The notes: a model not told the origin generated them from the letters alone. Shown: positions 10,172 through 20,869, numbered from the stretch's first letter. The stretch: 33,169 nucleotides of DNA from Gnetum montanum (GCA_015680685.1 MNCI01021399.1:608204-641372), one strand, 5' to 3'. Made by a program: numbers and translations.

Positions 10172-12949
10172 CTTCAAACCAAACTTAGGTGGGATGCCCA
10201 TTGAGTTGCAATTCTTCATCTAAAACCTATCTAAAATACCAATAGAAGTTTGAACAACTTCTATGCCAAGAAAATAATGCAACAAACCAAGGTTTGACAT
10301 ATCAAATTCAATCATCATAGACTTCTTGAATTTTTCAAATATGGATTCATCATTTCCTATGTATAAATCAGATCATCGACATATAAGCACACAAATAGTA
10401 TTTTCCCTCCATCTCCAATTTTGATAAAAAGTGTATGTCCATATGGATATTTTCCTTAAACTTCCTTCAAAACATAAGCTTCAATTTGACTATACCAAGC
10501 CCATGGAGCTTGTTTTAGTCCATATAGAGCCTTCTTCAATTTATACACTTTATTTTCATTTCCAGTCTTAATATAACCATGAGGTTGATCAATGAACACT
10601 TGTTCTTCCAAGTCTCCATGTAAGAATGCCAATTTCACATCCAATTGGAAAATAGGCCATGAATTTTGCATAGCCAAAGCAATCACTAATCTGATTGTAT
10701 TATGCTTTGCAACTGGAGAAAAAGCTTCTTTATAATCAACCCCAAACTCTTGCTTATAGCCTTTTGCTATTAAATGCACTTTGTACTTGTCGACTTCACC
10801 ATTCTCCTTTAGCTTTGTCTTGTACACCCACTTCACACCAATGGTCTTTTCCCCTTTTGGAAGCTTTGTCAACTCCCAAGTGTTATTTCTTTCAATGGCT
10901 ACAGTTTCACCATCCATCATCTTTTGCCACTTTGATTCTTTAATAGCATCTTCAAAAGCTACTAGATTTGAAAATAGAGCGAAATGAGTAAGTGGGTCTT
11001 CGTTGTTTATTCCTTGTACCTCATAATCCTCCATCCAAGCTGGTCGTCTTCTAACATGTTAAGAGTGTGAGCTGCTTGCTACATCATATTGTTCCCTTGA
11101 CAATTCATTGGTTATAGGAGTTGGTGAACTTTATGGGGTTGTTGGAGCTAGATCTGTCGAGTGTTGTTCACACTCCACAGGCGAGTCCTTTTTTCTTTCT
11201 CCATCATCATCAAAACTTGTTGGGATATGTTGTCCACCTATGTTATCTTCCTAAGCCTAGAACCTTTCTGTATCCAAAAACACATTGTGACTAATAATAA
11301 TTTTGTTAGTCACAAAATTATATAGCTTGTAGGCTCTAGACTGCTTGCTAACACTAAGAAAAGTACATTTTTCTCCTTTATCATTTAGCTTTCTTCTCTT
11401 CTCATATGAGATATGAGCATAAGCTATGCAACAAAAAATTCTAAAATGACTAACACTTGGTCTGGAACCATTCTAGGCTTCTTCAGGTGTAATGTTTTGA
11501 ATAGAAAACATGGGACTTCTATTCAAAACATAAACACTCTATTTTACTGCTTCAAGCCAAAATATTTTCAGAATTCCACTCATCGTTACTATGTTTTGCA
11601 CCATGTTCAAAATCATTGGATTCTTCCTTTTAGACGCACCATTTTGTTGTGGTGTGTAAGTTGCTATCAATTTCCTTTAAACTCCTTTCATCTCACAAAA
11701 ATTAATGAATTCTTATGAGTTGTATTCTCTACCACAAATAGTGCTAAGAATTTTTATCATACAACCAACTTCTTTTTTGACCTGTGTTTTGAAGTTTTTG
11801 AATACTGAAAATGTTTTATATTTTTCCTGGAAAAAATAAGCCCACGTTTTCAAGCTATAATCATCAATGGACATTGTAAAATAATGTTTATGATGCTAGA
11901 GTAACTGGCCTACAAATATCTGAATGAATTAGCTCTAGCACCTTCTTTACTCTCCATGATTTTTCTTTTGGAAAATGATCATGGTGTTGTTTGCTAACAA
12001 ACACATTTTTCACAAACTTGTGAAGGGACATCAATTTAAGGAAGACCAATCACCATATTTTTCTACTACAACATCTTTAGTTCACTAAAGTTTAGATGTC
12101 TATAGCGATAATGCCAAAGCCATGCTACATCCTTCACCTTAGCAGAGAATCATGAATGCATGGTATTGTGGAGATGTAGAGGAAACATATGATTCATCAT
12201 CATGTTAACTTGAGCAATTAGCCCCTTCTTTGCATCTTAAATTTGACAAAATCCTTCTTTGATAATGATCTCGTATCCCTTTTCTTGGAGTTGACCAATA
12301 ATAAGAAAATTTGTTTTCATATTTGGAACAAAGAAAACATTAGAAATAATCTAAACAGAATTTTCTTTGGTTTATATTTTTACATTTCCTTTTCCCATAA
12401 TATAAATTGTTGAGTTATCTCCAAACTTTACAATATTCCAAAAGGATTCATCCAATTCAAAGAATGTAGATTTATCTCCACACATGATTACTACAACGGT
12501 ATCTAAATACCATAGGTTTTGATGCATTTCTTCTATGGTATGACAAGCCATCAAAAGAGAGACTTCTCCTCCTTCACTCTCTACAAGGTTAGATTTTTCA
12601 CCACATTCTTTATACAACTTTATTCAACATTTAGATTTATAATGGTCATACCTATGACATTTGAAACATTTGACTTTTGATTTCTCTGCATTCTTTGGTT
12701 TGTGAACAATAGAGTTGTTGTCGTGGCCTCTTCCTTTCCCTATGAAATCTATAACATGGTTTTGATCTTCTAACTTGTGTTGTGAATTATTGTCCTTCCA
12801 TTTTCCTTTGCCACAATCTAGTCCTTTTGGATTGATTGCAACCTGCAATGCTTTCTCCTCATTGTCCAACTAAAGCACTTTTTGCTCATGAACCTTTAAT
12901 GAACTCTACAACTCATCAAGTGAAAGTGCACCAATATCTTTGGATTCTT

Positions 12950-13011
12950 CAATGCTACAAACAACATTGAATGTTGGTGTCAATGCTACAAACAAGATTG
13001 AATGTTGGCGT
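12950..13011. repeat. 31-bp tandem duplication in Copia A gag
   Basis: CAATGCTACAAACAA starts at 12950 and again at 12981. The two 31-bp units differ at two positions. The unit is not a multiple of three, so it shifts the gag frame. Confidence 0.9.
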
Positions 13012-13153
13012 CATTGTGTGCAAAATTCTCTCAATGATGGTAATGTCCTCCATCTTGTCACCATTGATTTACATCTTATTAGTGATGGCCATCATTCTAG
13101 AGAAATAATCTAAAACCATCCCTTCTAACTTCATGCGTAAAGTCTCAAACTTG

Positions 13154-13247
13154 GTGCAAAGTGCTTGAAGTTGTATTCTTCTTGCCCTTACCAACCCCTG
13201 GTGTGAAGTGCTTGAAGTTATATTCTTCTTGCCCTTGCCAACCCTTG
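13154..13247. repeat. 47-bp tandem duplication in Copia A gag
   Basis: GTGCTTGAAGTT occurs at 13161 and 13208, with TATTCTTCTTGCCCTT and CCAACCC following in both. The period is 47 bp, which breaks the gag frame. Confidence 0.9.
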
Positions 13248-13451
13248 GTATATTTTATTCATGGAATTCCAAATCTAATTGGACGTGTCTTTGCAAAGAA
13301 TGGTTTCCAAGATCGATTGATCAATCACTTGGAAGAGATAATTCTTTGCCTTGAGATCCTTCAACCTTTGTGCATCTATCAACGTAGTGTCTGTGCTGGT
13401 TTCGCTATCCTGGAGTTGACAACTTGCTAGTACTCTTTTGATCTCAAGAAA

Positions 13452-13826
13452 TGTTGGGAGTAAGCCTAATTATTGGTAAAAATAGTTGTGAAGTGGTAGA
13501 TAACAACAATTAATTAGAAGTTTACTTTCTTGAACTACACTATCCTTTTCTACTGTTTGATAGTTTTAGAATTTCTTTAAAGATGATATAAGACTTCTAA
13601 ACTTGTTTTGAGGTTCTATCTCAGTTTTTAGATGTTTCATTTTTGTAACCCTAGATGTGGCTATTTAAGTCTATCTTGGGATCGATCATGGACACAAGAG
13701 TGGAGAGTTGAATGTATGTGGTTTCTAAGAAATAAAATAAAGCTTGCTGTAATTTTCTAGTTTCTACATTTGCATAATAAAATTGAGTTTTATCCTATTA
13801 TTTCTTTTCCTTTTATTACTCTATCA
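13452..13826 (+). repeat. 5' LTR of Copia B
   Basis: Begins TGTTGGGAG and ends CTCTATCA. A TATTTAAG box lies near 13670, a plausible retroelement promoter. About 375 bp, aligning end to end with 18163-18538. Confidence 0.9.
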
Positions 13827-13827
13827 A

Positions 13828-13840
13828 TGGTATCGAAGCC
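13828..13840 (+). other. Primer binding site of Copia B (tRNA-iMet type)
   Basis: TGGTATCGAAGCC one base after the LTR. It resembles TGGTATCAGAGCC, the complement of the initiator tRNA-Met 3' end used by most plant Copia elements, with a two-base difference. Confidence 0.8.
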
Positions 13841-14119
13841 AAGAGTATTCGATTTTTCTTCCTCTTCTGTTGCAAAGCGGCTAGCTTCTTTTGGCAGAAA
13901 TTTCTTCCTCTATTTCATCTAAAAGGTCATTTTGCTAGTCACTTGGCCTAAGGCCTCAACTTCTGTTGTGAAGGTTCTTCTAGTGCTTTTTAATCTTTTG
14001 AATTTTTATACACTCTAACAAAAAATTTCAGACAATTTCTATAGTAGTTTATTATATCAACAAGGTTTGGCTTGTGATTTTTCTTTTTTTTTGCAAGAAG
14101 TATAGTATTGCAGCTTCCA

Positions 14120-17100
14120 ATGAATAATTCAACACAAGTTTTAGTTTTTGTCTTGGATGGGAAAAATTACAATTGGTGGAGTGTCCAAATGAGGGTGCTC
14201 TTTGATTTCCACCAGTTGCTAGATGTCATGGAAAATGATGTTGTGGATCTTGCATTTGTTGCAATTGACACACAGAAGAATGTCTACCATGAGAAAAAAA
14301 ATAAGGATAAGAAGGCATTATACTTTATCCATCAAGGGGTGAATGATGAATTTTTTGAAAATAATACAAATGCAACCACATCAATGCAAGCTTGGGATAC
14401 CTTGATGATGTCGTACAAAGGTGCAGACAGAGTTAAGAAGGTAAGACTCCAAACTTTGAGACATCAGTATGAGCTCTTACAAATGGAGTCTTCTAAAATT
14501 GTTGCTACATATATTAGTTATTTTCTTACTTTTACAAATCAAATGAAAACATATGGGGATGAGCACGAAGAGAAAGAAAAATTTAAAAAGATCTTAGAGT
14601 CGCTCACTTCCAGATTTGAGCATATCGTAGTGGTGATAGAAGAAGCACATGATTTGTCTTCAATGATTGTTGAGGAATTATCTAGCATCTTGCAAGCCCA
14701 TGAGCAATGAATGAATGAGAAGAAATTTGAGAAGCCAATTGAGCAAGCTTTTCAAAGCCAAGTCTCCATCAAAGGTGATCAAGGCAGTGAAACCAAGGGC
14801 ATGGTGGTTCTTGATGTAGAGGATGCAGATGTGGAGGCCACTATAATAGAAGTTGTGGTGGTAGTAACAACAATCATGGAGATGGAGGTAATGACCAAAG
14901 AAAATCATATTCTAATCATTAGCAAACTTCAAAAGGCCATGGACGTGGACGTGGTAGAGGAAGGTATGACAAATCCAATATTGAATGTTACTCTTGTCAT
15001 AGGTGTGACCATTATTCATATGAGTGTAGATACAAGGATAACACTTAGAGGACTCATTGTGTACAAAAGGACAATGATGATGGTGACCATACTCTCTTGA
15101 TAATCACTATAGCTAATGAAGCACCAAACTACCATACATGGTTTCTTAACATTGGATGTACCAATCATATGTGTGGTAAAAAGGAGTTATTTGTTGTTCT
15201 TGATGAAACCTTTCACACCAAAGTCAAATTTGTTGATGACAGCATTATACCAATGATGGGAAAGGGCCAAATCCTCATCACCTTGAAGAATGAAGATCAT
15301 AAGTATATTTCTGATGTTTTCTATGTGCCATGTATGAAGAGTAGTTTGCTTAGTGTAGGTCAGTTGGCAAAAAAGGGGTATGTCATGAACCTTCATTACA
15401 ATCAACTCTCCATTTTTTATAACAAAGGTACACTCATTCTCAAGACCCCTTTAATGAAGAATTGTATGTTTCAAGTTGATATTTCTAGTGGTATTTATAA
15501 TTGTCTTCATGCCATTATAAATGATGAGTCTTGGCTATGGCATTTTTTCTTTGGACATTTAAATATTTGGAGTTTAAAAATGCTTGCCAAAGAAAATATG
15601 GTGAAAGTGTTGCCTAGTATTCATGATCCAGACTAGTTGTGTGAAGCTTGCACTCTTGGAAAGCACCATAGAATGTTGTTTGCAATAGAATAGCAATGTG
15701 CAACACAACCACTACAGCTCATTCATTCTGATGTATGTAGCCCAATGAACACCTTGTCAAATGGAAATAATAGGTATTTCCTAAATTTTATTGATGATTT
15801 TCCTCAAAAAATATGGGTATTTTTTTTTTTGCAAAAGAATTCTAAAGTTTTTGATTGCTTAAAGAAGTCCAAGGTGCATGTTGAAAAACAAAGTAGCTAT
15901 CTTGTGAAAGTCCTACAAACTAATGGTGGAGGTGAATATACTTCTAATGAATTTAATGAATATTGTGAAGAACAGAGAATAAGACACCAAGTCACTTTTC
16001 CCTACACATCACAACACAATGGAATAGCTAAAAGGAAGAATATAACTATAATGGACATGGCAAGGAGCATGCTAAAAGCAAAAGGAATGCCTAATTCATT
16101 TTGGGATGAAGTTGTTTCATGTTCTGTTTACTTGTTGAACAGGTCTCCAATAAGAAGTGTGCAAAATATCACCCCTGTAGAAGCATGGAGTGGTTTCAAG
16201 CTAAGCATGAAGCATATTAAAGTGTTTGGTGCTATTGCTTATGCCCACATTCTAGCAGAGAAGAGAACAAAATTAGATGATTGAGCAGAGAAGACTATTT
16301 TTATTGGCTACAAGCATGGAGGATACAAGCTATTCAATCCTATAACAAAGAAGGTAATTGTTAGTCAAGAAGTAACCTTTACCGAAGAAGAGGCTTGGAA
16401 ATGGAATATTGATTCACAAAAAGACTTCCAGATGCAAAAAATTTGTATCCTTGAAGAGGAAGCTGAAGTTCCTACTACCAACAAAGCTACATCAAGCTCT
16501 ACTCCTCAAGTTTTAGTAGAATCGAGAAGGCCAAGACGGCAATCCCAATAACTAGAATGCCTACAAGACTATGAGGCAACACTTGATGATGAAGTTAATA
16601 ATGATGGAGAATTGGTACTTTTTGCTTTCTTTGCAAATAGTGAACTTGTGACATTTGAGGAGGAAATTCAAGATCCCAAATGGGTGCATGTCATGAATGA
16701 GGAGATCAAGGCAATTGAAAGAAAAAATATGTGGAAACTCACTAACATCCCACAAGGTCATAAAGCAATTGATGTGAAGTGGGTTTTCAAGACAAAGGTG
16801 AAGTTAAATGGTGAGGTGGAGAGGCACAAAGAAAGATTGGTGGCAAAGGGATTTGAGCAGAGGCCTGGCTATGACTACCAAGTGGTTTTCTCTCCTATTG
16901 CTTAAATTGAAACAATTAGACTTCTAATTGCATTAGCTGCCTAGAAGAAGTGGAAAATCTATCAAATGGATGTGAAGTCAGCCTTTCTAAATGGCCCACT
17001 TGAAGAGGAGGTTTTTGTTAAGCAACCACCTAGATACATAAAGCAGGGAAGTGAAGATAAGGTGTATAAATTGAAGAAAGAATTGTATGGTCTCAAATAA

Positions 17101-18148
17101 GCACCACGAGCATGGAACAGGCACATTGATTCTTTCCTCTATAAGGATGGCTTCTAGAAGTGCCCATCTATACATGCTTTATATGTGAAGACTAATGATT
17201 CTAATGATAAACTGTTGTTGTGTCTTTATGTTGATGATTTAATATTTAGAAGCAATAATCCCAAAATGATTAAAGATTTCAAGAAATCCATGATGCATGA
17301 GTTCAAAATGACAGACCCTAGCCTCATGTCATATTTCCTTGGCATTGAGGTAGTTCAAAGAGAAGATGGAATTTTTATTTGTCAAAACTGGTATGCTATT
17401 GAACTTTTGAAGAAATTTTGTATGGAAAATTGTAATCTTGTGAGAACTCTCATGGAGGTTGGCACAAAATTATTCAAAAATGGAGAAGGTGATTTTTGGG
17501 AGTTTGAGATATCTCACATGCATAAGGCCAAACATCTCTTATGGTGTTGGTTTGCTTAGCAGGTTTTTGGAATCTCCTTGTCAATCTCATATGCAAGTGG
17601 CCAAAAGAATCATGCAATACCTAAAGGGCACTTATGATCATGCTATATTCTATTCCTCATCTAATAATTGTGATCTTACAGGGTACTTCGATAATGATTA
17701 GGGTGGAGATTTAGATGACCAAAAAAGCACTTCTGGTTATTGTTTTACTTTTGGTGCTACAGCTTGTTCATGGTCATCAAAGAAGCAACCCATAGTTTTA
17801 CTTTCAACTTGTGAAGCAAAATATGTAGTTGTAGCTTCAAGTCCATGTCAAGCAATATGGTTAGGGAATGTGATGAGTTAGATTCATGCTCCAATAAAGA
17901 AGCCAATGAAGATCTATGTTGACAATATGTCTGCAATTAACTTGGCAAAGAATCTTATCACTCATGGAAGAAGTAAACACATTGAGTTACGCTATCATTT
18001 TCTAAGAGATCAAGTTGAAAAGAAAAAAATTAAATTGATGCATTACAAGTTTGAAGACCAAGTGGCAAACATCCTCACCAAATCGCTGAAGTATGAAGCT
18101 TTCATTAAGATGAAGCATTTTTTGGGAATGATAGAGTTATTGAATTAG
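14120..18148 (+). pseudogene. Copia B gag-pol polyprotein, disrupted
   Basis: Gag (UBN2-type) starts at ATG 14120 with FVLDGKNYNWWSVQMRVLF. A CCHC knuckle (C-YS-C-HRCD-H-YSYE-C) lies at 14986-15027 in another frame, so a frameshift precedes it. Protease has WFLNIGCTNHMCG, where Asp of the catalytic DSG/DTG is Asn. GAG-pre-integrase is at LWHFFFGHLN. Integrase keeps its first Asp (LIHSDVC), but the second is Asn (LQTNGGGEY) and the third Glu is Lys (NGIAKRKN). RT shows [19 protein letters not shown] and LYVDD (17227-17241). RNase H ends with STCEAKYVVVA, YVDNMSAINLAKN and HGRSKHIELRYHFLRD. About ten in-frame stops, several plausibly CAG to TAG, CAA to TAA or CGA to TGA. One more frameshift near 17500. 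Confidence 0.92.
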
Positions 18149-18150
18149 GC

Positions 18151-18162
18151 TTAAGGGGAGCA
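18151..18162 (+). other. Polypurine tract of Copia B
   Basis: TTAAGGGGAGCA directly before the 3' LTR TG, the usual plus-strand priming site of a Copia element. Confidence 0.8.
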
Positions 18163-18538
18163 TGTTGGGAGTAAGCCTAATTATTGGAAAAAATAGCTAT
18201 GAAGCGACAAATAACAACAGTTAACTAGAAGTTTACTTTTCTTGAACTGCACTGTCCTTTTCTACTATATTATAGTTTTAGAATTTTCTTTAAAGATGAG
18301 ATAAGACTTCTAAACTTGTTTTGAAGATCTATCTCAGTTTCTAGATATTTCAATTTTTGTAACTAGATGTGGCTATTTAAGTCTATCTTGTGATCAATCA
18401 TGGACACAAGAGTGGAGAGTTGAATGTATGTGGTTTCTGAGAAATAAAATAAAGCTTGCTATGAATTTATGGTTTCTGCATCTACATAATAAGATTGAGT
18501 TTTATGCTATTATTTCTTTTCCTTTTATTACTCTATAA
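18163..18538 (+). repeat. 3' LTR of Copia B
   Basis: Matches the 5' LTR throughout, with a 5-base gap after TTTTGTAAC and scattered substitutions. It ends CTCTATA where its partner ends CTCTATCA. Confidence 0.9.
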
Positions 18539-18626
18539 AGAAATTCTCCATCAACATGCTCCAATGGTCATAATGACCATTGAAATAAGGAATAGTAGGT
18601 TGCACGAAATTCTCATACGATGCCAT
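18539..18626 (-). pseudogene. Copia A gag, N-terminal piece
   Basis: Minus-strand ATG at 18626 opens MASYENFVQP, followed by FNGHYDHWSMLMENF, a classic plant Copia gag start. The frame runs into the Copia B target duplication and resumes at 13446 as LRSKEY. The leader between primer site and ATG (18627-18724) contains a poly-A run on the plus strand near 18646. Confidence 0.9.
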
Positions 18627-18724
18627 TTATGAGTTGTGACTGCAAAAAAAAAAAAACAAAACAAAGTGAATAGAAATAAAGCTACTACTACCAGACTCTA
18701 TCTCACTTTTTTGCCTCTCAACCA

Positions 18725-18735
18725 CTCTGATACCA
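18725..18735 (-). other. Primer binding site of Copia A (tRNA-iMet)
   Basis: Minus strand TGGTATCAGAG, three bases inside the 5' LTR: a perfect match to the initiator tRNA-Met complement used by plant Copia elements. Confidence 0.9.
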
Positions 18736-18738
18736 CTA

Positions 18739-19068
18739 TGTTAAAAATAGAGAGAACAAAGAAAATGCAAATGAGAATTTAATTGATTGCTTCCACCCTC
18801 AACATCACACACAAACTACCCATTTATAGGCCAAGGAATCAATATGAACAACATGCAACATGACACTTGTCCAACATGTAGCACTTCAAATGAATAACGT
18901 GCAACACCCCAAATGGACAACATGTAGCACATTAAAAGAAATCATCCAACTACATCTAAAAAATCAACAACAAACATCTAAGAACAAGGAGCTAATAACA
19001 TGATGCTCCATTATTAACAAACTCCTAAATACTAGCATCACTAAATGATAGAGCCATGTTTCTTAACA
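18739..19068 (-). repeat. 5' LTR of Copia A
   Basis: 330 bp with TGTTAA/TTAACA ends. On the minus strand it carries CCTATAAATGGG (near 18821), a likely TATA box. The outer edge is followed by CTAGA at 19069-19073, matching the other end of the element. Confidence 0.9.
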
Positions 19069-19073
19069 CTAGA

Positions 19074-19472
19074 ATGATTATGTACCAAAATTATGAGATG
19101 GATCTCAATCTTTATGAATGAATAAATCAAATCGTTATCATCTTGCCTTTTTTCTTTGATAAAATGAGGTCTGCTGTATGAGTTTCATCTTGCTATTCTC
19201 TTTAGAGTTAGATTTTTGTTTGCAATTTCTCAAAATTATCTTTGATCTTCGTGTCTTCTTGCTCTTCCAGTGACTTTCTTAAAATAGCCATTGTGCAACC
19301 TTTGTTTATAGGCATTGAGTAAATAAAATAAAAAGGGAAATATAGATAAGAATATAGGATTAATATTTTTTATTGTTGCGTTCGGCCAAAAACTTGGGTA
19401 TTGACGTTGGGGGTGTATGTTTGAACACGAGAAATAACCTTTAAAAGTTTCGTCTGACATTGTCTTACATCT
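19074..19472. other. Intergenic spacer between Copia A and tRNA-Phe
   Basis: AT-rich, no open frame of interest, nothing recognised on either strand. Confidence 0.5.
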
Positions 19473-19545
19473 GCGGGGATAGCTCAGTTGGGAGAGCGTT
19501 AGACTGAAGATCTGAAGGTCGCGTGTTCGATCCACGCTCACCGCA
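19473..19545 (+). tRNA. tRNA-Phe(GAA), nuclear
   Basis: 73 nt, no intron, starting GCGGGGATAGCTCAG and ending in CTCACCGCA. The D arm is GCTC...GAGC. The anticodon stem is TTAGA/TCTGA around loop CTGAAGA, with anticodon GAA at 19506-19508. The T arm is CGTG-TTCGATC-CACG (B box GGTTCGAATCC-like). The acceptor stem pairs except for a G:A at positions 5:68, which I recall as normal for plant tRNA-Phe. A T at position 28 where I recall C in other plants gives a T-G wobble, so folding is kept. No CCA is encoded, as expected for a nuclear gene. Confidence 0.96.
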
Positions 19546-19555
19546 GGTAAAAATA

Positions 19556-19559
19556 TTTT
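19556..19559 (+). terminator. Pol III terminator of tRNA-Phe
   Basis: A TTTT run 11 bases after the tRNA end, the minimal RNA polymerase III stop signal. Confidence 0.7.
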
Positions 19560-19799
19560 AAAAAATACTAGTAATAAATGATGGAAATTAGGAAATTAGA
19601 AAAAATATATATATTGTATTTAACACAAATGTTTGAAATAGGAAGAACTTTATTGATTTTCACGAGATTAGAAAATTAACTAATAACTGAACAGAATTGC
19701 GGAAATTCCTGAAATTATGGGATGGCTTCGGATGTTTAATTTGGGCAAACCACAGATACATAAAGATAAATAATAATAAGGATAATATAGGATGTGGAT

Positions 19800-20408
19800 C
19801 TAACAGCCCTGGTGGTGGTGATGAAGGAGGTGGTTGTGGTGGTGCTCTTTCTTCTCCTCTATTTTGTGTTGGTGATGTTCGTGAATGGCAAGACCAGCGG
19901 CAGCAGTTTCAGCCATGTGTTCTGCAACCTTGTGACCGTGTTTGTGCTCAGGATGCTCATGGGCCTCGTGCCTCTCATGCTGCATCCAAATAAAATATAC
20001 TATGATTATTAATTCACCATTACCAGTAACATATTCAATCGTAAAACAGCCTCATTACACCTCAAGAAAAAAAAAATTATACTATCAACAATGATGTTGT
20101 ACAAAATTTCCCAAATTTCTTTGTGACAGTTCAACCATTGAAGTAGATACGAAAATCAAAAGAAACCACGTACAAAATAAATGGTGCAGAATCAACGAAC
20201 CAGAGAATTTTTATTTTTAAATTACCAGAGCATAAGCACCAGCTGCAATGGCAGCAGCCTCGCCCTTGTGATGATGATGCTTGTGATGAATCTGGTGATC
20301 GTCTTCTTTGTTGCTGTCGTGGTGATGGTGGAAAAAGTGATGTTTTTCCTCGGATTTGTGCTCTTTCTTGTCGTGGTGGAAGAGGTGGTGCTTGTGCCCA
20401 TCGGCCAT
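19800..20408 (-). CDS. ASR (ABA/stress/ripening-induced) protein, two exons, very His-rich
   Basis: ASR proteins are small, hydrophilic, Zn-binding plant proteins, induced by ABA, drought and ripening. They act as chaperone-like proteins in the cytosol and as DNA-binding proteins in the nucleus. Exon 1 is 20408-20226 (61 codons, MADGHKHHLF... GAYAL). A 246-bp GT-AG phase-0 intron follows (20225-19980), then exon 2, 19979-19800 (59 codons, HERHEAHEHPEHKHGHK... then AAAGLAIHEHHQHK, stop TAG). The product is 120 residues with no frameshift or stop. The N-terminal His/Lys block, the AAAIAAGAYAL segment before the intron and the C-terminal AGLAIHEHH match the ABA/WDS domain layout, and the intron is at the usual ASR position. 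39 of 120 residues are His, which looks high for the family. ATG 20408 gives the canonical MADG-type start. AATAAA lies at 19654-19649. Confidence 0.92.
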
Positions 20409-20495
20409 GTTTATCAATAATTGTGCTCTATCTCACGACTTACGATTCTTGAACGTGAGTTGAAGCCCGTAGATTCTTACTGTGTGGGCGCTGTG

Positions 20496-20503
20496 TATTT
20501 ATA
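20496..20503 (-). promoter_or_regulatory. TATA box of the ASR gene
   Basis: Minus strand TATAAATA, 88-95 bases upstream of the ATG, implying a 5' UTR of about 60 bases. An ACGTG core (minus strand, 20719-20715) lies about 310 bases upstream of the ATG. It could be an ABA-response element, but five bases alone are weak evidence. Confidence 0.7.
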
Positions 20504-20782
20504 CCAAAATTCTGCTGCTGCCATTTACCATTCACAAATAGAATAGATTATATCGTAAATAGCTTCCATAATGTCATTTCATTTATGATGCAACTTGCCT
20601 GAATTGAGTTAGTAGATTGACAACAAACCATGCGGGGTTTTCTCGGGGAAAGCTGGATTCAAACATGCTATTACTGTAATTATTGGCCTTCAAATGGAAT
20701 TAACCAATAAACAACACGTTTTATATGAATCCGAGCATTTCTCGGATGGACTGTAAAATTGATTTTTTCTGGGTTGGTTGTT

Positions 20783-20847
20783 AAATTCGGGCACGCATAC
20801 ATTCAACCATAGCTTAGAAAATTCGGGTACGCATACATTCAACCATA
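20783..20847. repeat. Short tandem duplication, period 36
   Basis: A 29-bp unit, AAATTCGGG-ACGCATACATT..., at 20783-20811 and 20819-20847. The only difference is C/T in GGG(C/T)ACGC. Confidence 0.92.
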
Positions 20848-20869
20848 ACATTCATTGTCCATTAAAATC

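Larger units (their letters stand above)
10180..13446 (-). pseudogene. Copia A gag-pol, main part: gag end, CCHC, protease, integrase, RT
   Basis: Read on the minus strand from 13446. Gag continues with LRSKEY exactly where Copia B split it. It carries further gag frames and a CCHC knuckle, C-FK-C-HRYD-H-YKSK-C (12624-12670). The protease region is LWYLDT...MCGDKSTFF (about 12370-12530), with the DTG motif disturbed. A GAG-pre-integrase-like LWHYRYRHLNF lies near 12090. The integrase is heavily decayed, with QQNGASKRKN near 11640, where Lys replaces the usual catalytic Glu. RT runs from WKLTKLPKGEKTIGVKWVYKT-like sequence (10456-11034) through LYVDD (10372-10383) to the hAT1 junction. Three tandem duplications (31, 47 and 105 bp) and many stops mark it as dead. 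Confidence 0.88.
13452..18538 (+). mobile_element. Copia B: LTR retrotransposon inserted in the gag of Copia A
   Basis: A plus-strand Ty1/Copia element with LTRs at 13452-13826 and 18163-18538, both starting TGTTGGGAGTAAGCC. An iMet-like primer site follows the 5' LTR, and a purine tract TTAAGGGGAG precedes the 3' LTR. The target duplication is (A)AGAAA: it ends at 13451 and follows the 3' LTR at 18539-18543. It interrupts Copia A gag between MENF and LRSKEY. The LTRs are roughly 90% identical by eye, with several indels, so the insertion is old. The order gag, protease, integrase, RT, RNase H is complete but every part is disrupted. Confidence 0.93.
2783..19068 (-). mobile_element. Copia A: old LTR retrotransposon (Ty1/Copia), broken by two insertions
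   Basis: A minus-strand Ty1/Copia element bounded by matching LTRs (2783-3048 and 18739-19068) and a perfect 5-bp target duplication CTAGA (2778-2782 and 19069-19073). Reading on the minus strand the order is 5' LTR, iMet-type primer site, gag, CCHC knuckle, protease, integrase, reverse transcriptase, RNase H, 3' LTR: the Copia order. It is interrupted by Copia B (13452-18538) in gag and by hAT1 (3900-10171) in the reverse transcriptase. At each interruption, removing the insert and one target duplication rejoins the reading frame. All coding parts carry stops and frameshifts, so the element is non-autonomous. Confidence 0.93.

Noticed and set aside
10168-10180. hAT1 as a Mutator-like element with a longer duplication
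   Set aside because: The repeated stretch can be read as 12 bases. But hAT1 and hAT2 share the end GATGCATAG, which fixes the duplication at 8 bases, and the transposase has BED/DUF659/hAT motifs.
19236-19541. Minus-strand frame starting MSVDRTRDLQIF across the tRNA
   Set aside because: This is the common spurious antisense translation of a tRNA-Phe gene, not a protein.
19697-20420. Open plus-strand frames opposite the ASR gene
   Set aside because: They are antisense shadows: His codons (CAC/CAT) read as Val/Met on the other strand, giving low-complexity V/M/L runs. The minus-strand two-exon ASR model explains the region.
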